Positions 18,921 to 28,315 are shown, counted from the first letter of the stretch. The stretch: DNA of 64,000 nucleotides from Mesorhizobium sp. CA14 (GCF_020165195.1 NZ_JAIUHR010000003.1:62001-126000), one strand, 5' to 3'. Numbers and translations are program-made. Notes: generated by a model not told the origin, from the sequence alone.

Positions 18921-20975
18921 ATGCAAAGAATTCTGAAGACCGAACCCGAGCACCAGCCAGGCTTGCCGGAGGTCACAGAAGGCGCCAGGATCCTCGCTGT
19001 TGACGATGACGATCGCAATCTCATGGCGATCAGCGAAGTCTTGGCCGGAGTGGGCGAAGTCGTCTGTGCGCACACTGGCGAGGAGGCGCTGCGGTTTCTT
19101 CTGAAAGAAGACTTCGCCGTCATTCTGCTGGATGTGCTGATGCCGGGGCTGGACGGATACGAGACTGCCTCATTGATTCGCCAACGCGAGCAGTCGAGAC
19201 GCACCCCCATCATCTTCCTGACCGCGATCAACAAGGAAGAGGCGCACATGTTGCGCGGTTATGGCGCCGGTGCGGTCGACTTCGTCTTCAAACCCTTCGA
19301 TTCGGTCATGCTGCGTTCAAAGGTGGCCGTGTTCGTCGAGTTGCACGAGAAGACCCTGGAAATCCAGCGCAAGGCGATTGTGGAGCAGAAATTGCTGGAG
19401 CGGGCCCTGGAGTCGCAAAGGTCGAGGCTCGAGGCGGAACGAGCCTTGCGCGCCGCCGAGCAGCGCCAGGAGGCCATCCTGCAATCGGTGCCGGTTTGCT
19501 TTCATGCGCGATCCCTCGAACCGCCTTTTGACGCCCGCTTCGTCACCAGCGGGATCGAGCGGTTGACCGGATTTTCTCCCGAGCGGCTAACATCGGAGCC
19601 CGGCTTTGGCCTTAGCCGTGTGCATCCGGAGGACTTGCCCGATGTCGAGGCCGCGCTGCTTGGCGCCAAAGTGGCCGGCTCCTATAGCTGCGAATTCCGA
19701 TGGCAGTGCGCGGATGGCAAATACCGAAGCTTCCTGGACCAGGGCGTCATCTTGCATAATCCCCTGGAAAATACGGACGAAATTGTTGGCACGCTGCTCG
19801 ACATCACCGAGCGGCGCGAGCTTGAAGACCGGCTGCTCAAGGCGCAGCGTCTTGACGCCATCGGCAAGCTTACCGGCGGACTTGCCCATGATTTCAACAA
19901 CCTGCTTGCGGCAATTCTCAGCGGGCTCGGGCTGCTCGAGCGCAGCACCGCGCTCGACGAGCAAGGAAAAAAAGTGCTCGACCTTACAAGGCGCTCGGCC
20001 AAACAAGGCGCCGACCTGGTCAATCGCATGCTCGCCTTTTCCCGGCGTCAGCATCTGAAGCCCGAACCTTTGCAACTGGCAACGCTGGTAGAGCCGCTGT
20101 ACGGGCTCGTCGGGCCAGTGCTCGGAGGCCTGGTTCGTTTCGAATGGCAAATCGACAATTCGGTTTGGCCGGTGCTGGTAGACGCAGGCCAGCTCGAGCT
20201 CGCCCTCATGAACCTGGTTTTCAACGCGCGCGACGCGATGCCCACAGGCGGTTCGATCACGATATGCGCTGAAAATCGCACGACCGACGGTCACTCCGAC
20301 GAACTGGGGGCAGGCGACTATGTCGTCATCTCGGTCATCGACACCGGCTCGGGCATTCCGGCCGATCTCCTGGCGAAGGTCATTGAGCCCTTCTTCACGA
20401 CGAAAGCCGTCGGCAAGGGCACCGGCCTTGGCCTGAGTACCGTCTACGGGTTTGCGAAGCAGTCGGGCGGCACGCTTCGGATCGAGAGCGTTGTCGGGCG
20501 AGGCACGGCGATGCACCTGTGGCTGCCGCGATCATTGAAGCAACCGGCCCGGTCGGTCGAGCAGCGCCAGGTCAACCAACCTCGCATGAACGGCAACGGC
20601 GCCCAGCCGTCTATCCTGTTGGTCGACGACAGCGATGCCTTGCGCGAGTTGACGGCGGCGTCGTTGAGGCAAAGCGGCTTCGATGTGACATGCGCGGCCG
20701 GCGGTGCCGAGGCGCTGGCCAGAATCGAGAAAGCGCCGCAGGATTTCGACGTGATCGTCACCGATTTTGCCATGCCGCTTGTTTCAGGTCTGGACGTGAT
20801 CCGATTTGCGCGCAACCTGAAGGCGGATTGGCCAGCAGTCATCATTACCGGTTACGCCGACACCAAGGCAATCGGCGATCTGCCGGCGGATGTTCCTTTG
20901 CTCGCGAAACCCTACAAAGACCAGGAGCTTGTCAACTCTATCCTGCTGGCGAAACAGACGTTTGGTCGGAGCTGA
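18921..20975 (+). CDS. REC-PAS-histidine kinase-REC signalling protein
   Basis: A 684-residue soluble protein. REC at residues ~20-140 has the acceptor Asp71 (LLDVLMPG). A charged coiled coil (~145-190) is followed by a PAS domain (~195-305). HisKA has His323 in [11 protein letters not shown]. The HATPase shows [18 protein letters not shown] and GTGLGL. A C-terminal REC has Asp615 (VTDFAMP). It starts 10 bp after the poly-HAMP kinase stop, so the genes are probably co-transcribed and the two proteins may exchange phosphate. No DNA-binding output domain is present. The ribosome site is weak, which suggests translational coupling. Confidence 0.9.
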   Translation: MQRILKTEPEHQPGLPEVTEGARILAVDDDDRNLMAISEVLAGVGEVVCAHTGEEALRFLLKEDFAVILLDVLMPGLDGYETASLIRQREQSRRTPIIFLTAINKEEAHMLRGYGAGAVDFVFKPFDSVMLRSKVAVFVELHEKTLEIQRKAIVEQKLLERALESQRSRLEAERALRAAEQRQEAILQSVPVCFHARSLEPPFDARFVTSGIERLTGFSPERLTSEPGFGLSRVHPEDLPDVEAALLGAKVAGSYSCEFRWQCADGKYRSFLDQGVILHNPLENTDEIVGTLLDITERRELEDRLLKAQRLDAIGKLTGGLAHDFNNLLAAILSGLGLLERSTALDEQGKKVLDLTRRSAKQGADLVNRMLAFSRRQHLKPEPLQLATLVEPLYGLVGPVLGGLVRFEWQIDNSVWPVLVDAGQLELALMNLVFNARDAMPTGGSITICAENRTTDGHSDELGAGDYVVISVIDTGSGIPADLLAKVIEPFFTTKAVGKGTGLGLSTVYGFAKQSGGTLRIESVVGRGTAMHLWLPRSLKQPARSVEQRQVNQPRMNGNGAQPSILLVDDSDALRELTAASLRQSGFDVTCAAGGAEALARIEKAPQDFDVIVTDFAMPLVSGLDVIRFARNLKADWPAVIITGYADTKAIGDLPADVPLLAKPYKDQELVNSILLAKQTFGRS

Positions 20976-21001
20976 GATGGAGACCGGCGATATCGTCGAT
21001 T

Positions 21002-21244
21002 TCACCCCCTCCTCGCCACCAGCCGCAGCCATGGCGCAAGATGGAAAGCCGCCATCAGGAGATACATCGGCGCCATTCCGCTGAGCACCGAGGCGCCCGG
21101 CATGCACATCATGTCGTGGCCGTCATAGGCAACTGTCAGCAAGGCCATTGCTGCAAAGGTCGGCGCCGCGGCGAGGCAAAGCCAGTCGGCGAGGCCGAAG
21201 CCGCTCAGGCGGGGCGCTGGATTGTCGATGCTCATGGTGTCCAC
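21002..21244 (-). CDS. Small membrane protein next to a DUF899 gene
   Basis: An 80-residue protein with two hydrophobic stretches (LADWLCLAAAPTFAAMALLTV and VLSGMAPMYLLMAAFHLAPWL) separated by a short loop containing DGHDMMCMPG. It lies ~100 bp downstream of the first DUF899 gene on the same strand. The His/Met/Cys-containing loop is notable, but no function can be given. A start six bases-plus downstream (ATG at 21235) is possible. Confidence 0.55.
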   Translation of the reverse strand: MDTMSIDNPAPRLSGFGLADWLCLAAAPTFAAMALLTVAYDGHDMMCMPGASVLSGMAPMYLLMAAFHLAPWLRLVARRG

Positions 21245-21344
21245 CTTCTGAAGCGGTCAGGTTTGCAAGCGCCGGAGAGAGGGAAGGGCGCGGCGAGATC
21301 GGCTCCGGCGGCACGCGGCGCGCGCCGCCGGAGTCGCTTCACGT

Positions 21345-22094
21345 TCAGGCGTTCTTGTTGCGGAACGCCGCTTCGCCGGCATCCGACACCTCGACCCATC
21401 TCTGGTCGGGCGCGGCACCTTCCTCGTAATTGTCGTGCCAGTTCCACCATTTGTAGGTCTGGGTCTGCGGATAGCCCTCGGGCGAATCCTCCCACACCTC
21501 CTGGCGGCCGAGCGGCGTGACGTCGAGATAGCTCCAGACGGTGCCAAAGGCTTCGTCGCCGCGGTTGTTGACGAAATAGGTGCGGAAGATGCGCTTGCCG
21601 TCATGGATGAAGACGTTGTGGCCGTGCCATTCGTCGACGCCGAAATCCTTATCCCAGCTGTCGGTGATGGTGTACCAGGGCATCTTCCAGTCCATCCGCT
21701 GCTTCAGCCGCTGGATATCGGCCTGCGGCGCGCGCGAGGCGTAGGCAAGCGTGGTGTCGCGGGCATTGAGATGGGCGAGGTTGCCGACCTGGTCGGCGCC
21801 GAGCGAGCAGCCGCGGCAGGCATGTTCGGGCCAGCCATAGACGCCCGGCTCGAAGAAGGCGCGGTAGATGACGAGCTGGCGGCGGCCTTCGAAGAGGTCG
21901 AGCAGGCTCATCTTGCCGTTCGGGCCTTCGAACACATAGTCCTTCTTGACTTCCATCCACGGCATGCGGCGGCGTTCGGCGGCCAAAGCGTCGCGGGCGC
22001 GGGTGAGCGCCTTTTCTTTCACCAGCATCTCTTCATAGGCGCCTTCCCACGCTTCCTGCGAAACGACCGGCGGTGTCTTCATGTGTTGGGTCAT
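21345..22094 (-). CDS. DUF899 thioredoxin-like protein (first copy)
   Basis: A 249-residue DUF899-family protein with a predicted thioredoxin-like fold. Visible family features are LVIYRAFFEPG, HACRGCSLGADQVGNLAHLNARDTT with a CxxC pair, WYTITDSWDKDFGVDEWHGHNVF, and the C-terminal tryptophan-rich YKWWNWHDNY. The family has been annotated as predicted dithiol-disulfide isomerase, but its reaction is not established. It is divergent from the regulator gene at 22216 and close to a beta-propeller gene, forming a small module. A second member lies at 28316. Confidence 0.85.
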   Translation of the reverse strand: MTQHMKTPPVVSQEAWEGAYEEMLVKEKALTRARDALAAERRRMPWMEVKKDYVFEGPNGKMSLLDLFEGRRQLVIYRAFFEPGVYGWPEHACRGCSLGADQVGNLAHLNARDTTLAYASRAPQADIQRLKQRMDWKMPWYTITDSWDKDFGVDEWHGHNVFIHDGKRIFRTYFVNNRGDEAFGTVWSYLDVTPLGRQEVWEDSPEGYPQTQTYKWWNWHDNYEEGAAPDQRWVEVSDAGEAAFRNKNA

Positions 22095-22215
22095 TGCTCT
22101 TGTCCCGTTCTTGGGTTTGGTTGGGGGTGACGAGGACAGACATAGGGCCGCATCCGTTGATGATGAGAGTTACAAGTGTGACGCGATTTGCTGCGGCGGG
22201 CTTTGAGGCGATGGC

Positions 22216-23436
22216 ATGGATTCGCTGATCAACGCCGCCGGCCGCGCGCTTGCCGCGGGCGATCCGCTCGGCGCCTTGAAGCGCGTCGCGCTGCGCGACG
22301 ACGCCCCGGCGCTGGCGCTGCGCGGCATCGCGATGGCGCAGCTCGGCGATTTCGCCAAGGCCAAGGCGCTGCTGAAGGACGCCGCCCGCGCCTTCAGCCC
22401 GAGGGAAGCGGTGGCGCGCGCCCGCTGCATCGTCGCCGAGGCTGAGATCGCGCTGGTCTCGCGCGACCTCGGCTGGCCGGAGAAGGCGCTGCGGTCCGCA
22501 AGGGCGACGCTTCAATCGCATGGTGATCGCTTGAATGCCGCCTATGCGGGCAGCCTCGAGGCGCGCCGCCTCATCCTGATCGGCCGTCTCGACGAGGCCG
22601 AGCGCCTGCTGTCGGACTTCGATCCGGCGCCGCTGCCGCCGGTGGCGCGCGTCGCGCATGAACTGGCCGCAGCCGGCATCGCCGTCCGGCGCCTCAGGAC
22701 AAAGGCGGCGCGCTCGGCCTTCGGCCGGGCATCGCTTGCCGCTTATGAAGCCAACATTCCGGCGTTGAAGGCCGAAGTCGAAGCGGCGTCCCTGGTTCTG
22801 AACACGCCGGTCGGCCGGCTGATCGCGCGGGGCACCGAGAAGGAGCTGCTGCTCGACGAAGTCGAGGCGTTGCTGACCTCCGGCGCGCTGGTCATCGATG
22901 CCTGCCGCAACGTCGTGCGCGAAGGCGGCACCATGGTCTCGCTGGCGACCCGGCCGGTGCTGTTCGCGCTGGCGCGCACGCTCGCCGAGGCGTGGCCGGC
23001 TGACGCCTCGCGCGAGATGCTGCTTAAGCGCGCCTTCCGGGCGAAGCACGCCGATGAATCGCATCGTGCGCGGCTCAGGGTCGAGATGGGTCGGCTTCGC
23101 GCCGAGCTCGCCGGGCTTGCCGAGATCAATGCGACCGCCGGCGGCTTTGCGTTGACGCCGCTCAACGCCGCCGAGATCGTCGTGCTGGCGCCGCCGGTCG
23201 AGGACGAGCATGGCGCTGTGCTGGCGTTCCTGACCGATGGCGAGGCCTGGTCGAGCTCGGCGCTGGCGATCGCGCTTGGTGCCAGCGCGCGCACCGTGCA
23301 GAGGGCGCTGGAGCAGTTGTCGGCCGAGCACAAGGTGCAGGCGGTCGGCCGCGGCCGGGCGCGCCGTTGGATGATGCCGCCGATGACCGGATTCCCGACC
23401 GTCTTGTTACTCCCGGGTCCGCTGCCGAGCGAGTAA
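22216..23436 (+). CDS. TPR-like/helix-turn-helix regulatory protein
   Basis: A 406-residue protein. Residues 1 to ~250 are alpha-helical, with TPR-like helices (ALALRGIAMAQLGDFAKAKALL, NAAYAGSLEARRLILIGRLDEAERLL). Near the C terminus a winged helix is visible (WSSSALAIALGASARTVQRAL, then KVQAVGRGRARRWM). Regulators with this build occur beside DUF899 genes in rhizobia, so control of the divergent DUF899 gene is plausible. No enzymatic motif is seen. Transfer or decay is not suspected, because base composition and codon use match the neighbours. Confidence 0.65.
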   Translation: MDSLINAAGRALAAGDPLGALKRVALRDDAPALALRGIAMAQLGDFAKAKALLKDAARAFSPREAVARARCIVAEAEIALVSRDLGWPEKALRSARATLQSHGDRLNAAYAGSLEARRLILIGRLDEAERLLSDFDPAPLPPVARVAHELAAAGIAVRRLRTKAARSAFGRASLAAYEANIPALKAEVEAASLVLNTPVGRLIARGTEKELLLDEVEALLTSGALVIDACRNVVREGGTMVSLATRPVLFALARTLAEAWPADASREMLLKRAFRAKHADESHRARLRVEMGRLRAELAGLAEINATAGGFALTPLNAAEIVVLAPPVEDEHGAVLAFLTDGEAWSSSALAIALGASARTVQRALEQLSAEHKVQAVGRGRARRWMMPPMTGFPTVLLLPGPLPSE

Positions 23437-23481
23437 GCATGTCCGCCGAAAGTGGACTCCGGTCTCGGAAAAGAGACATGC
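23437..23481. repeat. Short palindromic element, GCAT...ATGC family, copy A
   Basis: GCATGTC (23437-23443) pairs with GACATGC (23475-23481) around a CCGAAA...TCGG inner part. It lies just after the stop of the HTH gene. Similar short elements occur at 36233 and 49704. Confidence 0.55.
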
Positions 23482-23518
23482 GTGGAGCCGACGGTCCAGG
23501 CAAGATTGGTCAAGAGCG

Positions 23519-24178
23519 ATGGAGAGCAAGATGAAGAAAGCGACTGCCGAGATCCTGCGTGAATACGGACCCTTTCCGGGGGTTAAGACCGTGGCTGGCG
23601 TGACCTTCGACGGCGAGAAAGTCTGGTTCGCCTCGGGCGACAAGCTGAACGCGCTCGACCCCGCGACGGGCGCCACGACGAGCTCGATCGACGTCGCCGC
23701 GCACGCTGGAACCGCTTTCGATGGCGAGCATCTCTACCAGATCGCCGAGGACCGCATCCAGAAGATCGATCCGGCGACGGGCAAGGTGCTCGCCAGCATC
23801 CCAGCCCCGGGTAATGGCGGCGATTCTGGTCTTGCCTGGGCCGAGGGCTCATTGTGGGTCGGGCAACATCGGGCCCGCAAGATCCATCAGATCGATCCCG
23901 AAACGGGCAAGGTGCTGCGCACCATCGAATCCAAGCGCGTCGTCACCGGCGTCACCTGGGTCGACGGCGAGCTCTGGCATGGCACCTGGGAAGGCGACGA
24001 AAGCGATCTGCGCCGCGTCGATCCGCGCTCGGGCGAGGTGCTGGAGACCCTGGAGATGCCGGCCGGAACCGGCGTGTCCGGCCTGGAGTCGGACGGCGCC
24101 GGCTGCTTCTTCTGCGGCGGCGGCGGCAGCGGCAAGATCAGGACGGTGCGCCGGCCGGGACATGACGCTGGCAGGTGA
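23519..24178 (+). CDS. Beta-propeller (YncE/glutamine cyclotransferase-like) protein
   Basis: A 219-residue protein made of repeated blades of ~45 residues: KVWFASGDKLNALDPATG, HLYQIAEDRIQKIDPATGKVL, SLWVGQHRARKIHQIDPETGKVL and ELWHGTWEGDESDLRRVDPRSGEVL. The repeated DP.TG turn is characteristic of YVTN/YncE-type propellers. There are too few blades for a closed seven-blade ring, so it may oligomerise or be a compact variant. No signal peptide is evident. The start could be ATG 23531, which has GGAGAG just ahead. It lies 83 bp after the HTH regulator and probably belongs to the DUF899 module. Enzyme activity is not established. Confidence 0.65.
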   Translation: MESKMKKATAEILREYGPFPGVKTVAGVTFDGEKVWFASGDKLNALDPATGATTSSIDVAAHAGTAFDGEHLYQIAEDRIQKIDPATGKVLASIPAPGNGGDSGLAWAEGSLWVGQHRARKIHQIDPETGKVLRTIESKRVVTGVTWVDGELWHGTWEGDESDLRRVDPRSGEVLETLEMPAGTGVSGLESDGAGCFFCGGGGSGKIRTVRRPGHDAGR

Positions 24179-24197
24179 CCCCGGACAGGCGGTCCAG

Positions 24198-25286
24198 TCA
24201 GGCCGCCTCGCGCGCCGGCCGAGCAACGCCCTTGTTTGAGAGCTGACCGGCATTCGGCCTGTCGACATGCGCCCAAGCCGGCCGCTCGAACAGGAAGGCG
24301 CCGAAGCCGATGCGCTTGAAGATGAAGTAGAGCACCACCGGGCTGATGACCGAGACGAGCAGCACCGCCAGGCTCAGCATGCCGGTGTCGGTCAGAAGGC
24401 CGCTCGCCAGCATGAGCCCGCGGAAGATCGACATCGGGATGGTGAAGGCGACATAGACGACCAGCGAATGCTCGCCCAGCCAGCGCAGCCATTCCATCGC
24501 GGCGAATCTCGACAGGAAACCGCCGGCGACGCAGAGCGCCACGGCGCCGGCGACGGCCAGCGCCAGATGCAGCGGCGGCCATGCCGCCAGGCCCATCTGC
24601 ATGCCGACCGGTTGCATCGCATAGCCCGGCGAATAGACGAGCAGGCCGTTGACGAGGGCCCAGGCGAGCAGGCCCGCAACGGCGGTCGCCGGCCGTGCCT
24701 GCGTCCACTCCACCAGCCGGAAGATCAGCGGCGCCAGCACGAAGCCGAGATAGAAGAACACGAAATAAGCCGCGAACTGCTCGAGCGCGTAGCTGTCCGG
24801 CTTCGGCGCCCACATTTGCAGCGCGGCGGCGAGCGGGATGACGATCCAGTGCGGCACGCGAAGCTCGCGCAGCGCGCGGATGGCGATCCCGAAGACCGCA
24901 AGCATGTAGATGAACCACAACACGCCATAGGGCTGGACAATCGCCATTGCGAGGTCGTGCAGCATGCCGGCGGGATCGCCGCTGAAGATGCCTATCTTCA
25001 GCCCAATCGAGATGACCGCCCAGAGCACATAGAAATAGAGGTAGTGGACGACGCGCCGGTCGACATAGCGCCGCCATGGCCGGTCGATCACCTGCGACAG
25101 GAACAGGCCCGAGATCAGGAAGAATTCCGGCATGCGGAAGGGCGTCGCAAAGCCGATGACATAGTGCAGGAAGCCGACGCCACCGGTATATTCGCCGGTG
25201 TTGTAGGCCGAATACATCATCACCACCAGGATGATGGAAAGGCCTTTTGCCGTGTCCACCCACGGCATGCGGTCCGGATTGCTCAT
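24198..25286 (-). CDS. Acyltransferase 3/OpgC-type membrane protein
   Basis: About 362 residues with roughly ten membrane helices. The first segment, MPWVDTAKGLSIILVVMMYS, is the typical start of acyltransferase family 3, where the catalytic region follows the D-x-x-KG motif. A later FRMPEFFLISGLFLSQ is also family-typical. Such proteins transfer acyl groups onto sugars or lipids at the inner membrane. ATG 25286 gives MSNPDRMPWVD; a longer frame to 25352 lacks support. No polysaccharide genes flank it, so the acceptor is unknown. Confidence 0.8.
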   Translation of the reverse strand: MSNPDRMPWVDTAKGLSIILVVMMYSAYNTGEYTGGVGFLHYVIGFATPFRMPEFFLISGLFLSQVIDRPWRRYVDRRVVHYLYFYVLWAVISIGLKIGIFSGDPAGMLHDLAMAIVQPYGVLWFIYMLAVFGIAIRALRELRVPHWIVIPLAAALQMWAPKPDSYALEQFAAYFVFFYLGFVLAPLIFRLVEWTQARPATAVAGLLAWALVNGLLVYSPGYAMQPVGMQMGLAAWPPLHLALAVAGAVALCVAGGFLSRFAAMEWLRWLGEHSLVVYVAFTIPMSIFRGLMLASGLLTDTGMLSLAVLLVSVISPVVLYFIFKRIGFGAFLFERPAWAHVDRPNAGQLSNKGVARPAREAA

Positions 25287-25394
25287 GAACGATCTCGAGG
25301 GAAATGTACCTGTCCAGACTGTAGCGGACAGGCACTTCCCGCGCAGCATCAAGCTTCCATTAACGTAAACACGGCCTTCGTTTCCGAGGCGGTC

Positions 25395-26657
25395 TCAACT
25401 ATCGCCCGATATCGGAACCACGGTGGCGGAACGCGGCTCACGCATCGTCACCGCGACGATCGCGCCCGACAGGAAAGTCAATGCGGCAATGGCCGCAATC
25501 GCCGCGACGAAGCCGAAGAAGTCTGCGATCAGGCCGGCGGACAGCGCCCCGATGGCGTAGCCGAGGTCGCGCCAGAAGCGATAGACGCTGAGCGAACGTG
25601 CCCGCCAGGAGGGATGCGATGCGTCCGACATGGCTGCGATCAGGCTCGGATAGACCATTGCCGTGCCGAGGCCGAGCAAAAGGCTGGCCAGCAGCCACCA
25701 GCCGAATTCGCGCGTCATGGCGGTGGTGAGAAGCCCCGCCGCCTGCACCCACATGCCGGCGACGATCAGCCCCTTGCGGCCCCAGCGGTCGCTCAACGGC
25801 CCGGTGGCGACCTGGAAGATGCCCCACACCGCCGGATAGACCGCCTTGAGGATGCCGATGCGCTCGATGCCGAGCCCATTGGCGATGAAGAAGAGCGGAA
25901 ACAGCCCCCAGCTCATGCCGTCGTTCAGGTTGTTGACCAGGCCGGCCTGCGAGGCGGCGAACAAATTGCGATCCCCGAACGAAGTCAGCATGAAGATCTC
26001 GCGGAAGCCCAGCGGTGAACCCTGTTTTGGATGGTTGGCCAGCTCCAGCCGCACGTGCTCGCGCGTGTCGCGCACAAGCAGGATCGACAGCGCCGCACCC
26101 AGGATCGCATAGCCGACGCCGAGATAGATCGGCACGGGGCGCAGACCGTAGCGGCTCGCCAGATAGCCGGTGAGGAAGGCCGTGACGCCGACCGCGAGGT
26201 AGCCGGCGAACTCGTTGAGGCCGACGGCGAGCCCACGCGATTTGGGCCCGACCAGGTCGACCTTCATGATCACCGTCATCGACCAGGCGAAGCCCTGGTT
26301 GATGCCGAGCAGCGCGTTGGCGGCGACGATCCAGCCCCAGCTCGGCGCCCAGATGATGATGAACGGCACCGGCAGGCCGAATAGCCAGCCGAGGATCAGC
26401 ACGCGCTTGCGGCCCCATCTGTCGGCAAGCTGGCCGGAGACGAGGTTGGCGCAGGCCTTGACCATGCCGAAGCTGACGATGAAGGACACGACCAGCGTGG
26501 TCGATGCGACGCCAAACTCCTCCGCGCCGATCAGCGGCACGACGGTCCGTTCGATTCCGACCATGCCGCCGACGAAGGCGTTGATCAGCACCAGGAGCGA
26601 AAACTGCTTCCAGTTGGCCTTGAGGCCGAGCGCGACGGCGGATGCCGCTGTGCTCAA
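25395..26657 (-). CDS. MFS transporter linked to the sulfur-type MBL gene
   Basis: A 420-residue major facilitator with about twelve helices. The conserved loop between helices 2 and 3 reads GQLADRWGRKRVLILG, and its counterpart in the second half is GPLSDRWGRKGLIVAG. The TTG start overlaps the stop of the MBL gene by four bases (TTGA), with GGAGCG seven bases upstream, so the two are translationally coupled. Linkage to a persulfide-dioxygenase-like enzyme suggests export of a sulfur compound or of a toxic product, but the substrate is unknown. Confidence 0.85.
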   Translation of the reverse strand: MSTAASAVALGLKANWKQFSLLVLINAFVGGMVGIERTVVPLIGAEEFGVASTTLVVSFIVSFGMVKACANLVSGQLADRWGRKRVLILGWLFGLPVPFIIIWAPSWGWIVAANALLGINQGFAWSMTVIMKVDLVGPKSRGLAVGLNEFAGYLAVGVTAFLTGYLASRYGLRPVPIYLGVGYAILGAALSILLVRDTREHVRLELANHPKQGSPLGFREIFMLTSFGDRNLFAASQAGLVNNLNDGMSWGLFPLFFIANGLGIERIGILKAVYPAVWGIFQVATGPLSDRWGRKGLIVAGMWVQAAGLLTTAMTREFGWWLLASLLLGLGTAMVYPSLIAAMSDASHPSWRARSLSVYRFWRDLGYAIGALSAGLIADFFGFVAAIAAIAALTFLSGAIVAVTMREPRSATVVPISGDS

Positions 26658-27385
26658 GGTTTCGCTCCGGCGTTGACGGCCCGGTTCCGGGCGGCCTCCG
26701 GCGGCGGGGGAGGGATATCGGCGGTCATGGCGGCGACGAACTCATCCTCGTGCTCGATGCGGAACGCCTTGTTGAAGCGTCGCTCGAAGCCGATGGTCGA
26801 TGTCGGCTTGCCGCTCAGCGAGCGGCCGCAAACCGAGCCGGAATAGGCACCGGGCAGTACCTCGATATGGTCGGGCAACTCCTTTAGGCGGCGCACGCTG
26901 GCATAAAGCGCACGCGCCCCGTCCTCGGCGCTTGAAGCAAGCTCGGTGCGGCCGAGATCGCCGACCATCAGCGTGTGCCCGGTGAGCACGAACCAAGGCT
27001 CGGCCGACCGCGTCCGGTCGGTGACCAACAGGCTCAGATGCTCCGGCGTATGGCCCGGTGTATGCAAGACCGTCGCCGTGACATTGCCGAGCTCGAGCAC
27101 CTCGCCATCCTTGACACGCCGGAACGGGAAGCCTGCATCGGCCCCTTCGAACAGCACGTATTCCGCGCCCGTCGCCTCGGCCAGCGAGCGTCCGGCCGAG
27201 ATGTGGTCGGCATGGATATGCGTGTCGACGACATAGAGGATGCGCATGCCGGTCGCGCGCGCTGCATCGACATAGGGCGCGATGTCGCCGACCGGGTCGA
27301 CCACGGCCGCGGAAGCCTTGCCGCCGCAGCCGAACAGATAGGAGGCGGCAACCGGATCGTTGTGCAGGAACTGCCTGAGAATCAT
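26654..27385 (-). CDS. MBL-fold hydrolase, persulfide dioxygenase-like (ETHE1/Blh type)
   Basis: About 243 residues. The metallo-beta-lactamase motif THIHADH is followed by HTPGHTPEH and a late GDLGRTEL, as in ETHE1/Blh-type sulfur dioxygenases, which oxidise glutathione persulfide during sulfide detoxification. ATG 27385 follows GGAGGAA; the longer frame to 27442 is not needed. It is transcribed divergently from an ArsR-rhodanese regulator across a perfect palindrome and overlaps the MFS gene. Function is inferred from family and context; a glyoxalase II-like role cannot be fully excluded. Confidence 0.8.
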   Translation of the reverse strand: MILRQFLHNDPVAASYLFGCGGKASAAVVDPVGDIAPYVDAARATGMRILYVVDTHIHADHISAGRSLAEATGAEYVLFEGADAGFPFRRVKDGEVLELGNVTATVLHTPGHTPEHLSLLVTDRTRSAEPWFVLTGHTLMVGDLGRTELASSAEDGARALYASVRRLKELPDHIEVLPGAYSGSVCGRSLSGKPTSTIGFERRFNKAFRIEHEDEFVAAMTADIPPPPPEAARNRAVNAGAKP

Positions 27386-27451
27386 CGCTTTTTCCTCCGA
27401 ACGAGCGGCTGCGCCCCGGGGAGCCGCTCTGCTTGACAGCAATGGTCGAAA

Positions 27452-27481
27452 CCGTCATTCAATTATTCCATTGAATGACGG
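27452..27481. promoter_or_regulatory. Perfect 12-bp inverted repeat, ArsR-type operator
   Basis: CCGTCATTCAAT and ATTGAATGACGG are perfectly complementary arms separated by TATTCC. The site lies between the divergent MBL and regulator genes and overlaps a potential ATG at 27475, which favours ATG 27493 as the true start. It is the obvious binding site for the ArsR-rhodanese protein, controlling both directions. Confidence 0.75.
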
Positions 27482-27492
27482 CAGAAAGGTCG

Positions 27493-28158
27493 ATGTCAAT
27501 CCGCAATCCAAAGCAGGCGCTGTACGAGCAGTTCGCGATCGTCGCCAAGGCGCTCGGGCATCCGCTGCGCCTGGAAATGATCGAGCATCTGGCGCAAGGC
27601 GCGCGCAGCGTCGAGGCGCTCGCCGCGAAGCTCGGCCTGCCCGTCGCCAACATCTCTCAGCATCTGCAGGCGCTGCGCCGCGCCGGCATCGTCTCGGCCG
27701 AGCGCGACGGCAAGTTCGTGCATTATTCGCTGGCCGATGACAGCGTGCTTTCCGCCTTCGCTTCGGTGCGCGGCGTCGCCGAGCGGCAGCTTGCCGAGGT
27801 CGACCGCATCGTGCGCGGCTATTTCGACGCGCGCGACGACATGCGACCGGTCACGCGCGATGAGCTTCAGACGCTGATGCGCGATGGCCTTGTTACGCTG
27901 ATCGACGTCCGCCCGGCGGACGAGTTCGCGCTCGGCCATGTACCGGGCGCCATCAATGTCCCGCTGGGGGAAGTCAGAGCCTGGTCCGGCAGTGCCGATG
28001 CCGTCAAGGAAGTCGTCGCCTATTGCCGTGGACCGTGGTGCGTGATGTCTTTCGAGGCGGTGGCCGCGTTGCGCTCGCTCGGGCATGCGGCGCGCCGTCT
28101 GGAGGACGGCATGCCGGAATGGAAAGCGGCCGGCCTGCCTGTGGAAGTGCTGGCCTGA
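27493..28158 (+). CDS. ArsR-family regulator with C-terminal rhodanese domain
   Basis: About 221 residues. The winged helix (residues ~5-95) includes LRLEMIEHLAQGARSVEALA, then LPVANISQHLQALRRAGIV and a DGKFVHYSL wing. Residues ~120-220 are a rhodanese domain (LIDVRPADEFALGHVPGAINVP) with active-site loop YCRGPWC (Cys178, Cys183). The HTH domain has no cysteine, so BigR-style disulfide sensing in that domain is impossible; the rhodanese cysteines are the only thiols. It probably represses the divergent MBL-MFS operon. ATG 27493 has AGAAAGG upstream. Confidence 0.85.
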   Translation: MSIRNPKQALYEQFAIVAKALGHPLRLEMIEHLAQGARSVEALAAKLGLPVANISQHLQALRRAGIVSAERDGKFVHYSLADDSVLSAFASVRGVAERQLAEVDRIVRGYFDARDDMRPVTRDELQTLMRDGLVTLIDVRPADEFALGHVPGAINVPLGEVRAWSGSADAVKEVVAYCRGPWCVMSFEAVAALRSLGHAARRLEDGMPEWKAAGLPVEVLA

Positions 28159-28315
28159 TCGTGACAGCGCGGAACGCTCGACGCCGAAAGGCCGCTGAGC
28201 GCCAATTGCAGACGCTTGGTGACAACATGGCGAATGCCTTGAGCGGGCCGTGAGCGGATTGGCAGGTCTCCACCCTTTCCGCTACGCCAGACCCCCAGCA
28301 AACCATCTCGGCCGC

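Noticed and set aside
24267..26018. 583-codon plus-strand open frame
   Set aside because: Antisense to the acyltransferase and MFS genes. No recognisable fold.
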